A stretch of DNA of 37,729 nucleotides, taken from assembly GCA_902618795.1 (NCBI GenBank), contig CACNCF010000008.1, positions 1 to 37,729 on the forward strand, in the 5' to 3' direction. Every line of letters starts with the position of its first letter. Positions within the stretch are counted from its first letter, which is position 1. The position numbers were made by a program, and so were the translations under genes. This document shows positions 26,155 through 34,301 of this stretch, piece by piece. Origin of the DNA: an uncultured Prochlorococcus sp. GTDB lineage: Bacteria > Cyanobacteriota > Cyanobacteriia > PCC-6307 > Cyanobiaceae. Under the pieces are notes generated by a model, which did not search any database, was not told where the DNA came from, and saw nothing but the letters and a program-made list of their open reading frames with translations.

Positions 26155-27552
26155 TTAGTTTGTAATTAATTTGCGATCCCATTTTTGCATGATTAGAAGA
26201 CCAATTATTACTAATATTGATGGTATAAAACCAATACATAATCTAATAGTTAATTGTGCTGAGTAGCATTGTTCAATAATATTTAGACCATCATTATCAA
26301 CAAAGCATGATTGATAACCTGATAAATACAATAAAAATCCTAATAATTGAACACTAAACGCGATACCAACCTTCTGAATAAGTACCATCCAAGCAGTATA
26401 TAGTCCTGCCGGTTTCTCTGGGTCTTCGTCTATTGCATCAGGAAGTAGTGACCAAGGGATAAGAAAAGCGGTTGAAGCTCCAATGCCAATAAGACAGATT
26501 ATGAAAATTAAAAGAATGAACAGAAATATGTTGCCGGCATTTAGGAATAAACTATCTCCTGATCCTGAAATTTTTGATAATGAAGGTAAGAATAAAGCTG
26601 CTGTACATGAAATAATCCACATAATCGCTCCATAGTTTAACGCTGAAATCCTGTTCAATTTATTTGATACTCTGGTCCATATTTGTAAACCCACTAAAGC
26701 GCTAATTTGGAAAGGTATCGGGATCCACTTCGCAATATATGTTGGTACGTTCAGTACATCCTCGACATAGATTAACGCTACTGTTTGCATTAATTGTAAG
26801 GCGCACCACAGAAGAATATAGAGCGTAATAACTTTTAGAAATTTTTTATTTCTGAAGATCCTTTTGAATTGAAGTGTTATAGCTTCAACTTTTCCTGAAG
26901 GCCTTCTTGCTTTTTTTGCGAATGGAGCTAATCCCCAACAAGAAATTAATGTTGCAGTAACTGCAATACATCCGCTTATTTTACCCATTAAAAAATATTC
27001 ATTATTTGCTGATCCTTCGGAACCTAATACAACTCCAGCAATTATTAAACCAGTTAGTCCTGCGATTATTGAGCCAGTAAATCTAGATGCGTTTAGTCTT
27101 GTTCTTATTGCTGTTTTTTCAGAAATTTCAGTAGAAAGAGCTGCGAAAGGAAGATTAATACTTGTATAAGCAGTCATTACTATTATAGAAATTATGGCAT
27201 AGTAAATAGTCTTGGTTAGCACTGAACCAGTTGGTGTCCACCATATCGCAGCTAAAGAGAAACCAAGGGGAACAGATGCTGCTACCATCCAAGGGATTCT
27301 AGGCCCCCATCTTGATTTAGTGCGATCACTTAACCATCCAATTAACGGATCATTTACTGCATCCCATATCTTTATTAACATCAATAATGATCCTGCAATT
27401 ATTACTGGTAAACCAGCAGAAATAAAGAATTTGAAAAGAAAAAAACCAAATTGTGTCGCGACTAAACCTGTGCCTGCATCTCCTAACCCATAAGAGAACA
27501 TTAATCTTGTTGTTGATCTAGAAATATTTTTTTTCGAGTGTGAATTTTCCAA
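26155..27552 (-). CDS. GPH-family (MelB-like) MFS sugar:cation symporter
   Basis: This 465-residue protein has about 12 hydrophobic helices and the glycoside-pentoside-hexuronide family signatures. These are MFSYGLGDAGTGL at the start, IKIWDAVNDPLIGWLSDRTKSRWGPRIPW in loop 2-3, and LPDAIDEDPEKPAGLYTAW late in the chain. The family moves sugars with Na+ or H+; the substrate here cannot be read from the sequence. The start is TTG 27552, with ATG 27501 (at MFSYG) as an alternative that would cut close to helix 1. It lies 9 bp upstream of the MlaE gene and is probably cotranscribed. Confidence 0.88.
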   Translation of the reverse strand: MENSHSKKNISRSTTRLMFSYGLGDAGTGLVATQFGFFLFKFFISAGLPVIIAGSLLMLIKIWDAVNDPLIGWLSDRTKSRWGPRIPWMVAASVPLGFSLAAIWWTPTGSVLTKTIYYAIISIIVMTAYTSINLPFAALSTEISEKTAIRTRLNASRFTGSIIAGLTGLIIAGVVLGSEGSANNEYFLMGKISGCIAVTATLISCWGLAPFAKKARRPSGKVEAITLQFKRIFRNKKFLKVITLYILLWCALQLMQTVALIYVEDVLNVPTYIAKWIPIPFQISALVGLQIWTRVSNKLNRISALNYGAIMWIISCTAALFLPSLSKISGSGDSLFLNAGNIFLFILLIFIICLIGIGASTAFLIPWSLLPDAIDEDPEKPAGLYTAWMVLIQKVGIAFSVQLLGFLLYLSGYQSCFVDNDGLNIIEQCYSAQLTIRLCIGFIPSILVIIGLLIMQKWDRKLITN

Positions 27553-27613
27553 TCTTTTTACTTTGTTTATTGTTTGATAATGTATTATTGCAATGGTAAT
27601 TCTATTACTTAAT

Positions 27614-27684
27614 GCGGGCGTGGTTTAGTGGTAAAACCTCAGCCTTCCAAGCTGAAGATGCGGGTTCGATTCCCGCCGCCCGCT
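27614..27684 (+). tRNA. trnG-UCC: tRNA-Gly (anticodon UCC)
   Basis: A 71-nt cloverleaf is visible. The acceptor stem GCGGGCG/CGCCCGC (27614-27620 with 27677-27683) is perfect. The D-arm contains GTTTAGTGGTAAAAC, the anticodon stem TCAGC/GCTGA encloses the loop CTTCCAA with anticodon TCC, and the T-arm is CGGGTTCGATTCCCG. The discriminator base is U, as expected for bacterial Gly tRNA. CCA is not encoded. It lies between the symporter and glgX, both on the opposite strand. Confidence 0.98.
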
Positions 27685-27685
27685 T

Positions 27686-29719
27686 TTAGAATAAATTATT
27701 TTTTGCCCCAAATACTTCTTCTGAAATGATTAGTAAAGAGCTTCTACTCTTTATTGAAACAGATTTTTCACTAATAGTTAAGGGTTCAAAAATCTCAGAT
27801 ATGCTTGTGTCGATAACTTTTAACCAATTATATTTACATTTCGGCAAGGGGAAATCGATACTTTTTGAATATGCATTTAAACCTATCCAAACCAGTGGAT
27901 TAGTTATGCCTTTGTTAAGGCTAAAGGCAACTGTGTGAGACCAACTACTCCAATCGGGGCTATCTAACTTTGTTCCATGCCAATGATATGTTGGAATATT
28001 TTCATTGGTTTGATTATTAGGGAAGAATGATGGATTGAAAATATTTATTAGTTTTTTTCGGATTTTTATAACGTATTTAAAATATTCTAATAATTCCAAA
28101 TCTTGTTGACCATGTTCCCAATTCATCCAGCCCAATAAATTATTTTGGCACCAAGAATTGTTATTCCCGCCTTGTGATCTTCCAATTTCATCACCCATAA
28201 GTATCATTGGAACACCTTTAGAGATAAGTAAACTAAGAACAAGATTTTTTTGTTGTCTTTTTCTTAAATCATTGATTAATAAGTTCGTAGTTGGTCCCTC
28301 AGTACCATGATTCCAAGAATTGTTATGGTTATCTCCATCTCTATTTTGTTCTCTATTTGCAAAATTATGTTTTCTATTGAAAGTTACTAAGTCTTTCAAA
28401 GTGAATCCATCATGTGAAGTAATAAAATTTATCGACTTTGGAAAAATATTATCTTCTTTATAAATAGATGGCGTCCCTTTTATTTTATCGCTCATATTCC
28501 AAGCTGTATCTTTATCCCCCTTCCAAAATCTCCTCAAGTCATCTCTAAAATGACCATTCCAAGTGAAAGTATTCTTAGATGGGAAATCACCTAATTTATA
28601 TAAACCGCCACAATCCCATGGCTCACTTATGAACTTGATATCGATAAGTTCTGGTTCACATTCTATATCTTCAAAAATTGGAGGATTATCAAGCGGTGAA
28701 AGATTTTCTCCTCTTGATAGGGCAATTCCTAAATCAAATCTAAAACCATCAACTCCTAATTCACTCGCCCAACATTTTAAAGATTCAATTATTAGTTTTC
28801 TTACTAATCCTCTGTTTGCTGCAATAGTATTACCACATCCGGAGACGTCCTGATAATTTTTATCTTTTCCAATAAAGTAATAAAGATTTTCATCTATACC
28901 TTTCCAAGATATTGCTGGCCCTTTTGAATCACCTTCGCAAGTGTGATTGTATACAACATCTAAGATGACTTCAATGTCTGCTTTATGACATTCCTCTACA
29001 AATCTTCTAAATTCCTCTCTATTCTTTTCGGCGGATTCATTCGAAAGATATTCAAAATGCGGAGTAAACCAATTAATTGGACTATATCCCCAAAAATTTT
29101 TTAGACCATTTGGGGCATCAGTAGGATCAAAACAAAAAATTGGAAGTAATTCAATTGTTGTAATACCCAGTTCTTTGAGATAAGGAATTTTTTTTAAAAA
29201 TTTCTTAAAACAACTTTCATCTTTATCAGTTGATTCAGTGAAAGCTTTGATATGGAGTTCATAAATAATTGTTTCTTCCCAAGAATGTTTCGGTCTTGGA
29301 TAATCCTTAAAATTAAATAATTTTCTATTGCAAACAACACTTTTTAGACAAGAATTAGTATTTTCTTGATTTTTTAATGCATTTTCTCTTTTATAACTTC
29401 TCCATCCGGTAATACCCCTTGAACATGGATCAAGTAATACTTTTTTTTCATAGTTATTATTTATCTCATTATTTTTTTGTTTCACTCTAAAAGCATAAAT
29501 ACAACCTTCATCTAGATTTTTTATTTCCGCATGCCAGTATGGACCTGTATTATGAGTCTGATCTAATTTGAATGTGCTTTTTGGGGAAATAGAGTCCTCT
29601 TTCTCAAACAATAAGATTTCTACATATTCTGCATTTGTGGCTACTAAGGAAAAATTAATCCCTTGCGAAGTTAGAGAACTCCCTAAAGGAAATGGTTTAC
29701 CTTTGTTTAGATGAATCAC
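27686..29719 (-). CDS. glgX: Glycogen debranching enzyme (isoamylase type)
   Basis: GlgX cleaves alpha-1,6 branches of glycogen, which these cells store by day and use at night. The 677-residue protein has an N-terminal CBM48-like domain (PFPLGSSLTSQGINFSLVA) and a GH13 barrel. Catalytic residues are visible: nucleophile Asp329 in DGFRFDLG, acid/base Glu366 in ISEPWDCGG, and the Asp of SHDGFTL. DVVYNHTCEGDSKGP and MGDEIGRSQGGNNNSWCQ are isoamylase signatures. The start is GTG. Its stop is adjacent to the 3' end of the tRNA-Gly gene on the other strand. Confidence 0.95.
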   Translation of the reverse strand: MIHLNKGKPFPLGSSLTSQGINFSLVATNAEYVEILLFEKEDSISPKSTFKLDQTHNTGPYWHAEIKNLDEGCIYAFRVKQKNNEINNNYEKKVLLDPCSRGITGWRSYKRENALKNQENTNSCLKSVVCNRKLFNFKDYPRPKHSWEETIIYELHIKAFTESTDKDESCFKKFLKKIPYLKELGITTIELLPIFCFDPTDAPNGLKNFWGYSPINWFTPHFEYLSNESAEKNREEFRRFVEECHKADIEVILDVVYNHTCEGDSKGPAISWKGIDENLYYFIGKDKNYQDVSGCGNTIAANRGLVRKLIIESLKCWASELGVDGFRFDLGIALSRGENLSPLDNPPIFEDIECEPELIDIKFISEPWDCGGLYKLGDFPSKNTFTWNGHFRDDLRRFWKGDKDTAWNMSDKIKGTPSIYKEDNIFPKSINFITSHDGFTLKDLVTFNRKHNFANREQNRDGDNHNNSWNHGTEGPTTNLLINDLRKRQQKNLVLSLLISKGVPMILMGDEIGRSQGGNNNSWCQNNLLGWMNWEHGQQDLELLEYFKYVIKIRKKLINIFNPSFFPNNQTNENIPTYHWHGTKLDSPDWSSWSHTVAFSLNKGITNPLVWIGLNAYSKSIDFPLPKCKYNWLKVIDTSISEIFEPLTISEKSVSIKSRSSLLIISEEVFGAKNNLF

Positions 29720-30048
29720 TTTTCTTTATCATTGATTAGTTAAATATTGAAATAATTTAATTGAATTACTGATATTTGAATAATAGATGCAAAATTTAAA
29801 AAAAAACTCAAATTTAAGGCTTCACTAATCAACTTTATTAGATCTTGGAGAGTATTAATTTTCTAATTAATTACAATTTCTTCATCCATCTGCTCAGTGC
29901 ATAAAACGATTTATAGAGAAAGTTTAATAATGAGAAAACTAGATTTTTCTTGATTTCAAAATACAAATTGTGTTTTTTCATGTGATGAGAAGGAAATATA
30001 TCTGAAAATTAATAAAACATAATAAATAGCTTAAATTCTTAAATTCAC

Positions 30049-30076
30049 CCCCCTTTGACATTTTCCCCCTTTGATA
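30049..30076 (+). repeat. 12-bp direct repeat, 16-bp period
   Basis: CCCCCTTTGACA (30049-30060) and CCCCCTTTGATA (30065-30076) match at 11 of 12 positions and start 16 bp apart. Each contains a TTGA(C/T)A -35-like hexamer, but neither has a good -10 at the right distance. C-runs like these are very rare in this AT-rich DNA. Confidence 0.75.
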
Positions 30077-30234
30077 AATGTAGTTAGATTTTTAATCCTA
30101 AATCTAGTGCCACCAATGCTTTTTGCTGTTCTCTAAATGAAGAGGCTATTTTTTATAAATGAAAAAGAGCGGTTATAAGAAATAAATAATGTTGCTAAAA
30201 ATGTCCCTAAAATTTGTATAAAGCTTTGCGCCGC

Positions 30235-30252
30235 CGGCATTTTCGGTTGCCG
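30235..30252 (+). other. GC-rich hairpin in intergenic region
   Basis: CGGCA (30235-30239) pairs with TGCCG (30248-30252) across an 8-nt loop. It lies in a GC-rich island (about 30228-30252) that stands out against its surroundings. No T-run follows, so it is not a terminator. It may be part of a structured RNA. Confidence 0.4.
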
Positions 30253-30283
30253 TATTTGTATTTGCTCCATATGATGTGAAAGT

Positions 30284-30315
30284 TCGAGGTTTAAACTCGA
30301 TTTAAATCTTTTTTT
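30284..30315 (+). terminator. Weak hairpin with T-tract upstream of HU
   Basis: TCGAG (30284-30288) and CTCGA (30296-30300) can pair around a 7-nt loop, and seven T residues follow at 30309-30315. The T-run starts 8 nt after the stem, so this is a weak terminator, an attenuator in the HU leader, or chance. Confidence 0.3.
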
Positions 30316-30341
30316 AACCCCTAGCTTTAATTTAAATTTCA

Positions 30342-30617
30342 ATGAACAAAGCTGATTTAGTAAATCTTGTTGCAGCTCGTACAGAGCTCACAAAAACGGA
30401 TGTTTCTTTAGTTGTTGATGCAGCTATTGAAACTATTGTTGATTCAGTAGTGGAAGGCAAAAAAGTCTCTTTACTAGGATTTGGTTCTTTTGAACCAAGA
30501 GATCGTTCTGCAAGACAGGGTTTAAACCCTAAGACAGGCGAAAAAATAGCAATACCCGCTAAAAGAGTTCCAACATTCTCTGCAGGTAAACTTTTTAAGG
30601 ATAGAGTTCAAGGATAA
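30342..30617 (+). CDS. hup: HU-family DNA-binding protein
   Basis: HU is a dimeric nucleoid protein that bends DNA. The 91-residue protein has the expected N-terminal helices (MNKADLVNLVAART). It also has the beta-arm core GKKVSLLGFGSFEPRDRSARQGLNPKTGEKI and the ending AKRVPTFSAGKLFKDRV, with the RxGxNPKTG and PxFxxGKxxK motifs. The start ATG has no Shine-Dalgarno. A terminator follows after about 30 bp, so it is probably transcribed alone. Confidence 0.97.
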   Translation: MNKADLVNLVAARTELTKTDVSLVVDAAIETIVDSVVEGKKVSLLGFGSFEPRDRSARQGLNPKTGEKIAIPAKRVPTFSAGKLFKDRVQG

Positions 30618-30649
30618 TTTTTTTAATCTATTTCTTCCTTTAATAACAA

Positions 30650-30677
30650 GGTGCTCTTTTAGGGCATCTTTTTTTTT
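30650..30677 (+). terminator. Rho-independent terminator of HU
   Basis: GGTGCTC (30650-30656) pairs with GGGCATC (30662-30668), with two G-U pairs and a 5-nt loop, and is followed by nine T residues. Confidence 0.85.
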
Positions 30678-30756
30678 AAAATCTCAAAAAGATGCAATTA
30701 GCTCAATGCCCAATACTCTTAACGAGGTATCCAAAATTTTGAAATCTTAAGAAGTA

Positions 30757-31068
30757 ATGAAATGTCTAACTATTTTATTCCTTAAATTTTTGTTGTTATT
30801 TAATTTTGTTATGGCTGAAACAATACCAACAAAGTCTAAGATTTTAAAACAATCTAGTGATTGTTTTAAAGATTCTCGAACCCAAATATGTAAAGAATTA
30901 GTTTCTGAAATAGAAAAATTTCAATTAGTAGTATTTGACCAAAACAGATTCAAATGTCAATCAAGTTTATTGGGGCTGCAAACGGAAATTATTGAAGCTT
31001 ATTTTTTTAATAATTTCTCAAATGAGAGAATTTCATTAATGATCCCATATGTGATTAAAAATTGTTAA
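30757..31068 (+). CDS. Small exported protein, unrecognised
   Basis: The 103-residue protein has a clear signal peptide (MKCLTILFLKFLLLFNFVMA, cut after MA). The mature part of about 83 residues has four cysteines (SDCFKD, QICKEL, FKCQSS, KNC at the end), which could form two disulfides in the periplasm or lumen. I do not recognise a family. It is not preceded by a ribosome-binding site and stands between HU and another small gene on the same strand. Codon use is like its neighbours. It is likely a lineage-specific picocyanobacterial protein (inference). Confidence 0.68.
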   Translation: MKCLTILFLKFLLLFNFVMAETIPTKSKILKQSSDCFKDSRTQICKELVSEIEKFQLVVFDQNRFKCQSSLLGLQTEIIEAYFFNNFSNERISLMIPYVIKNC

Positions 31069-31122
31069 TTATTAAAATAATTTATTTTTTTGGAATATTA
31101 TAAATTTGTTATTTAATTTGTA

Positions 31123-31374
31123 ATGGTAAAAGGTTTTTCTGATAATGAAGTTAAGAATAATACTCAAAATACTCAAAATACTCAAATAAAAGAAAAAAAA
31201 GGCTTAGCTGGTTTTCTTAAAGGCAAGAAATTTACTTACACTTTGCCAGGCAAAAAACAAATAAATATTTTTGGATCAATAGTAATAGGCTTAAATATCA
31301 TTTTAGTATTGCTAGTCATCTTGTATTTAAAGAATCAAGAATTCCATGACTTTGTATTTAATGTTGGACGTTAG
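31123..31374 (+). CDS. Small single-helix membrane protein, unrecognised
   Basis: The 83-residue protein has a polar N-terminus with three NTQ repeats (about residues 13-21), a Lys/Gly-rich middle (KKGLAGFLKGKKFTY) and one membrane helix at about 51-69 (SIVIGLNIILVLLVILYLK). The C-terminus is short. I do not recognise a family. It is one of three small consecutive plus-strand genes between HU and the HLIP locus. Confidence 0.62.
   Translation: MVKGFSDNEVKNNTQNTQNTQIKEKKGLAGFLKGKKFTYTLPGKKQINIFGSIVIGLNIILVLLVILYLKNQEFHDFVFNVGR
31159..31185 (+). repeat. 9-bp tandem repeat, three copies
   Basis: AATACTCAA is repeated three times without interruption at 31159-31185. It is inside the reading frame and encodes (N-T-Q)x3, so copy-number change would keep the frame. 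Confidence 0.92.
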
Positions 31375-31432
31375 CTAAATTTTTAGATCGCACGATTTTA
31401 TTTGATGGTATATTTAAATTTTAGAATATCTT

Positions 31433-31690
31433 ATGAAAGTAGTTAATTTAGTTTCTCAAGTATTTTTTTTGTCGATAACTGTTCTATTTTTGATATATTT
31501 TCTAACAGGTTATGACTCCGCTTTTGAGGCAGACCAAAATTGTCATTCATATCTTTCAAGTTACGATAACCCATCTGGAGATTATGGTTGTGACCATGAT
31601 ACTGAGACTCATCAGTGGATACTTTACGAGTCCAATGAAAGTAAAGAACCAGCAAAAATTATTAAGAAATTTAGGTACAAGTTTTTATAA
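31433..31690 (+). CDS. Small membrane-anchored or secreted protein, unrecognised
   Basis: The 85-residue protein starts with a hydrophobic helix (VFFLSITVLFLIYFL, about residues 10-24). A polar region follows with two cysteines (QNCHSY, YGCDHD) and many Asp, His and Ser residues. The helix can be an uncleaved anchor or a signal peptide. I do not recognise a family. Its last 6 bp overlap the end of the convergent small membrane gene at 31685-31897. Confidence 0.62.
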   Translation: MKVVNLVSQVFFLSITVLFLIYFLTGYDSAFEADQNCHSYLSSYDNPSGDYGCDHDTETHQWILYESNESKEPAKIIKKFRYKFL

Positions 31691-31897
31691 ATCAATTTTC
31701 TTATAAAAAAACTTTGCAGATACAATAGAAATAACAGCTGTAATTGTGAAAGTAAGATATTGATATATGCTTCCTTCTAAGTAGATTTTATTTTTATAAA
31801 GAGGAAAATCGACTAAAGATCCTATAGTACCCCAAATAATTACCCAAACAGATATGTATAAGAATACTTTTATTGGATTAGATTTTTTTGCTTCCAT
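31685..31897 (-). CDS. Small two-helix membrane protein downstream of HLIP
   Basis: From ATG 31897 the protein has 70 residues with two hydrophobic helices at about 10-30 and 44-62 and basic ends (MEAKKSNPIK, AKFFYKKIDL). An upstream TTG at 31912 would overlap the HLIP gene, so ATG 31897 is preferred. It begins 1 bp after the HLIP stop codon, so the two genes are almost surely cotranscribed and translationally coupled. I do not recognise a family. Its position suggests a helper for HLIP or chlorophyll-protein work, which is inference. Confidence 0.7.
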   Translation of the reverse strand: MEAKKSNPIKVFLYISVWVIIWGTIGSLVDFPLYKNKIYLEGSIYQYLTFTITAVISIVSAKFFYKKIDL

Positions 31898-31898
31898 T

Positions 31899-32144
31899 TT
31901 AATTAATACCAAAAATTGAAGAAGTAACAGGTCTGCCGCTAAAAACTAACTCGGTTAATATGAGCATTAAGAATCCGATCATTGCTGCTCTACCATTTAC
32001 AAGTTCAGCACTGCTATTAAATCCAAAAACATTCTTTACTTCATCTCCCTGATTGTCTACCCATTTTGAGTATTCATTATCAGTTGATGATATATCATTA
32101 AAATCATCATTTTGATTTTCTATTGGAGAGTCGTTTTCTTGCAT
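31899..32144 (-). CDS. hli: High-light-inducible protein (HLIP/Hli)
   Basis: HLIPs are one-helix relatives of plant light-harvesting proteins. They bind chlorophyll and carotenoids and protect photosystem assembly in strong light. The 81-residue protein has an acidic polar N-terminus (1-38). The chlorophyll-binding signature ELVNGRAAMIGFLMLI follows (47-62), with Glu47, Asn50 and Arg52 as pigment-site residues, and then a single membrane helix (about 52-68). The N-terminal extension is longer than in the shortest Hli forms. A good promoter lies just upstream. It is followed 1 bp later by a small membrane protein. NblS, also in this window, is known to control hli genes in other cyanobacteria. 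Confidence 0.94.
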   Translation of the reverse strand: MQENDSPIENQNDDFNDISSTDNEYSKWVDNQGDEVKNVFGFNSSAELVNGRAAMIGFLMLILTELVFSGRPVTSSIFGIN

Positions 32145-32168
32145 AGAGATTTATAGTTTATTCTAGTA

Positions 32169-32197
32169 ATTATAAAACTAGTTTATTATTAAGTTAA
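32169..32197 (-). promoter_or_regulatory. Promoter of hli, with inverted repeat around the -10
   Basis: On the minus strand, TTAACT (32192-32197, 4 of 6 to TTGACA) is followed after 17 bp by a perfect TATAAT (32169-32174). Transcription would begin near 32162, about 18 nt before the hli ATG. The -35 lies inside the last codons of cobD. An inverted repeat CTAGT (32163-32167) / ACTAG (32177-32181) brackets the -10 element. Confidence 0.55.
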
Positions 32198-33214
32198 AGT
32201 TGAAATTATAAAAAAAATTAAGACAAAAATTATTATCCATAATAATTGTAATCTCAAAATTAATTGACAAATTAATTTAATTTTCTCTCCAGTGCAATTA
32301 TCTCCATTCGCATTGATCTTTGGCTTTTTAATAATCTTATTTTTATATTTACTTTTTCCACCCAATGTTATTCCAGAAATATAAGCAAATATAGCTTCTG
32401 AAATCCCAGCATTAGGCGAATCATATTTTTTACCATCAAGATAGCTTTTTTTTATGATTGATCCATACTCATTAATTTTGGGGCTAACTAAAGGTAATGT
32501 AATTAAAACTAATCTTGAAGGAACAAACGTAAAAATATCTTCGATTTTTGCACTGAAAAAACCTAAATATTTAAAATAATCATATTTGTAACCTATCATT
32601 GAATCTAAAGTACTTATGGCTTTATAAGAAAAACCAAGTGATAAAGGCCCTGGCAGAAAAATTGAAAATTTCATCAAAAAAATTCCAATAAAAATCCAAA
32701 ATAATGGACCAAATATTCCATCAACAGAATTTTCGGTAAGACTCTCTGTACTTGATCTCAAAAGATGTTTTAAAGAAGATGAACTTACATCCCTACTTAC
32801 TATCCTTTGTACCTTCTCTTTGATTATTCTCTTATTTTGGCCATTAATTTTTTCGCGTTCTATTAGCTCTGCAATCTCTTTAACACTTGAAATAAGTCCC
32901 TTAGTCGCAATACAACTTGAAAGTCCAAAAAAAATTAGCAATCCACCCCAAAAATTATTTTTTGATTGCACATAACTGAGTTCTATCAATTTTCCTAAAC
33001 CAAAACTAATTCCTATGGTGGATATAGCTACTATTAAACCTCCCCAAAACAATATATTTTTATTTTTCCCAAAATTACTTATGAGGTAATCAGATATTTT
33101 TTTTATGTAAAAGCCAATTATTTGAACAGGGTGGATTAAGAATCTTGGATCGCCGATCAATAAATCAAAACCAATCGATCCAAGGAATATTAAAAATAAA
33201 TTTATTTCAGCCAA
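32189..33214 (-). CDS. cobD: Adenosylcobinamide-phosphate synthase
   Basis: CobD (CbiB) is a membrane enzyme that attaches aminopropanol to adenosylcobyric acid in the late part of B12 synthesis. The 341-residue protein has several hydrophobic helices and the family blocks [67 protein letters not shown] and [17 protein letters not shown]. Prochlorococcus makes pseudocobalamin, which fits. The start is TTG and overlaps the ilvC end by 13 bp, so translation is probably coupled to ilvC; no later start fits. Confidence 0.93.
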   Translation of the reverse strand: MAEINLFLIFLGSIGFDLLIGDPRFLIHPVQIIGFYIKKISDYLISNFGKNKNILFWGGLIVAISTIGISFGLGKLIELSYVQSKNNFWGGLLIFFGLSSCIATKGLISSVKEIAELIEREKINGQNKRIIKEKVQRIVSRDVSSSSLKHLLRSSTESLTENSVDGIFGPLFWIFIGIFLMKFSIFLPGPLSLGFSYKAISTLDSMIGYKYDYFKYLGFFSAKIEDIFTFVPSRLVLITLPLVSPKINEYGSIIKKSYLDGKKYDSPNAGISEAIFAYISGITLGGKSKYKNKIIKKPKINANGDNCTGEKIKLICQLILRLQLLWIIIFVLIFFIISTLT

Positions 33215-34191
33215 CTGAACATCGAGCGCAAACCTTTACCTACTTTCTCAATTTCATGTTTTGAGTTCTCTTCTCTTAATTTTGTCATTAAGGGTTTGTT
33301 TTTATCGCATTCTTCCACAAAATTCTTAGCGAAAGTTCCATCTTGAATATCTTTGAGAATTTTCTGCATTTCTTTTTTTGTATCACTATTGATAAGTCTT
33401 TTACCACTTACATAATCTCCATATTCTGCAGTATTTGAAATGGAATCTCTCATTTGAGATAAGCCTCCTTTCACCATTAAATCAACAATAAGTTTAACTT
33501 CATGTAAGCATTCGAAGTAAGCAAGTTCGGGTTGATAACCTGCCTCTACAAGAGTTTCGAAACCTGACTTGACCAGTTCTGATAATCCTCCGCACAAAAC
33601 TGCTTGTTCTCCAAATAAATCAGTTTCTGTTTCTTCTTTGAAGTTTGTTTCAAGAATCCCAGCTCTCGTTCCGCCAATCCCTTTAGCGTAAGCCATCGCC
33701 AATGATCTTGCATTTCCGGAAGCATCCTGCTCTACTGCAAACAATGCTGGAACTCCTTGACCATTCTGATATTCCCAACGAACAGTGTGTCCAGGTCCTT
33801 TTGGGGCAATCATTACAACATCAACAAAACTAGGAGGTTTGATAAGTCCGAATCTTATATTGAAGCCATGAGCAAAACTTAATATCTTTCCTTCATTTAA
33901 GTTTGGTTCAATTTCTTTAAGGTAAACATCTTTCTGAAACTCATCTGGGAGGAGAATCATAATCCAGTCTGCTTTTTCGCAAGCTTCAGAAACGCTAAAT
34001 ACTTGTAGACCATCGCTAATAGCTTTGATTTCAGACTTACTTCCTTTATATAATCCAACAATTACATCCATACCACTATCTTTAAGGTTTAGGGCATGTG
34101 CATGGCCTTGTGAACCATATCCAATAATCGCTATTGTTTTATTATTTAGAAGACTTAGATCTGCATCTGTGTCGTAAAAGAGTTGGGTCAT
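33202..34191 (-). CDS. ilvC: Ketol-acid reductoisomerase
   Basis: IlvC turns acetolactate into dihydroxyisovalerate with NADPH in valine, leucine and isoleucine synthesis. The 329-residue protein is the short class I form. It has the NADPH fold [48 protein letters not shown] (metal-binding Asp/Glu), and [16 protein letters not shown]. The start ATG is clear ([15 protein letters not shown]). It lies between clpP3 (110 bp upstream) and cobD (13-bp overlap). Confidence 0.98.
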   Translation of the reverse strand: MTQLFYDTDADLSLLNNKTIAIIGYGSQGHAHALNLKDSGMDVIVGLYKGSKSEIKAISDGLQVFSVSEACEKADWIMILLPDEFQKDVYLKEIEPNLNEGKILSFAHGFNIRFGLIKPPSFVDVVMIAPKGPGHTVRWEYQNGQGVPALFAVEQDASGNARSLAMAYAKGIGGTRAGILETNFKEETETDLFGEQAVLCGGLSELVKSGFETLVEAGYQPELAYFECLHEVKLIVDLMVKGGLSQMRDSISNTAEYGDYVSGKRLINSDTKKEMQKILKDIQDGTFAKNFVEECDKNKPLMTKLREENSKHEIEKVGKGLRSMFSWLK

Positions 34192-34301
34192 TAGTTGTAG
34201 CTTCTTTGCATTTGATAATTAATATTTTAGACATTAAAGGTGTAAATAAACCAAAAAATTATTAATTTAAAAATTAAAATTAAAATATTTTTTTAGAAGA
34301 T

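Larger units (their letters stand above)
29720..30341. other. Long intergenic region (glgX/HU divergent), possible RNA locus
   Basis: This is the only stretch of more than 300 bases without a convincing gene. It is very AT-rich to about 30045. It then holds a 12-bp direct repeat (CCCCCTTTGACA at 30049-30060, CCCCCTTTGATA at 30065-30076), a short GC-rich island with a hairpin (30235-30252), and a second hairpin with a T-tract (30284-30315). A minus-strand frame (30133-30270) could encode 45 residues with one hydrophobic helix. It uses codons rare here (GCG, CCG) and has no ribosome-binding site, so I do not call it a gene. Confidence 0.6.

Noticed and set aside
27614-27684. tRNA-Gly as a genomic island attachment site
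   Set aside because: No integrase, repeated tRNA end or atypical gene block lies on either side; the neighbours are ordinary.
30055-30086. TTGACA as the -35 of a promoter for a small RNA
   Set aside because: The nearest -10-like hexamer (TAGTTA) is 20 bp away and poor; kept only as part of the direct repeat.
30133-30342. Minus-strand frame of 69 codons upstream of HU (45 from the inner ATG)
   Set aside because: It has one hydrophobic stretch, but uses codons rare in this genome (GCG, CCG), lacks a ribosome-binding site and covers the hairpins described as possible RNA structure.
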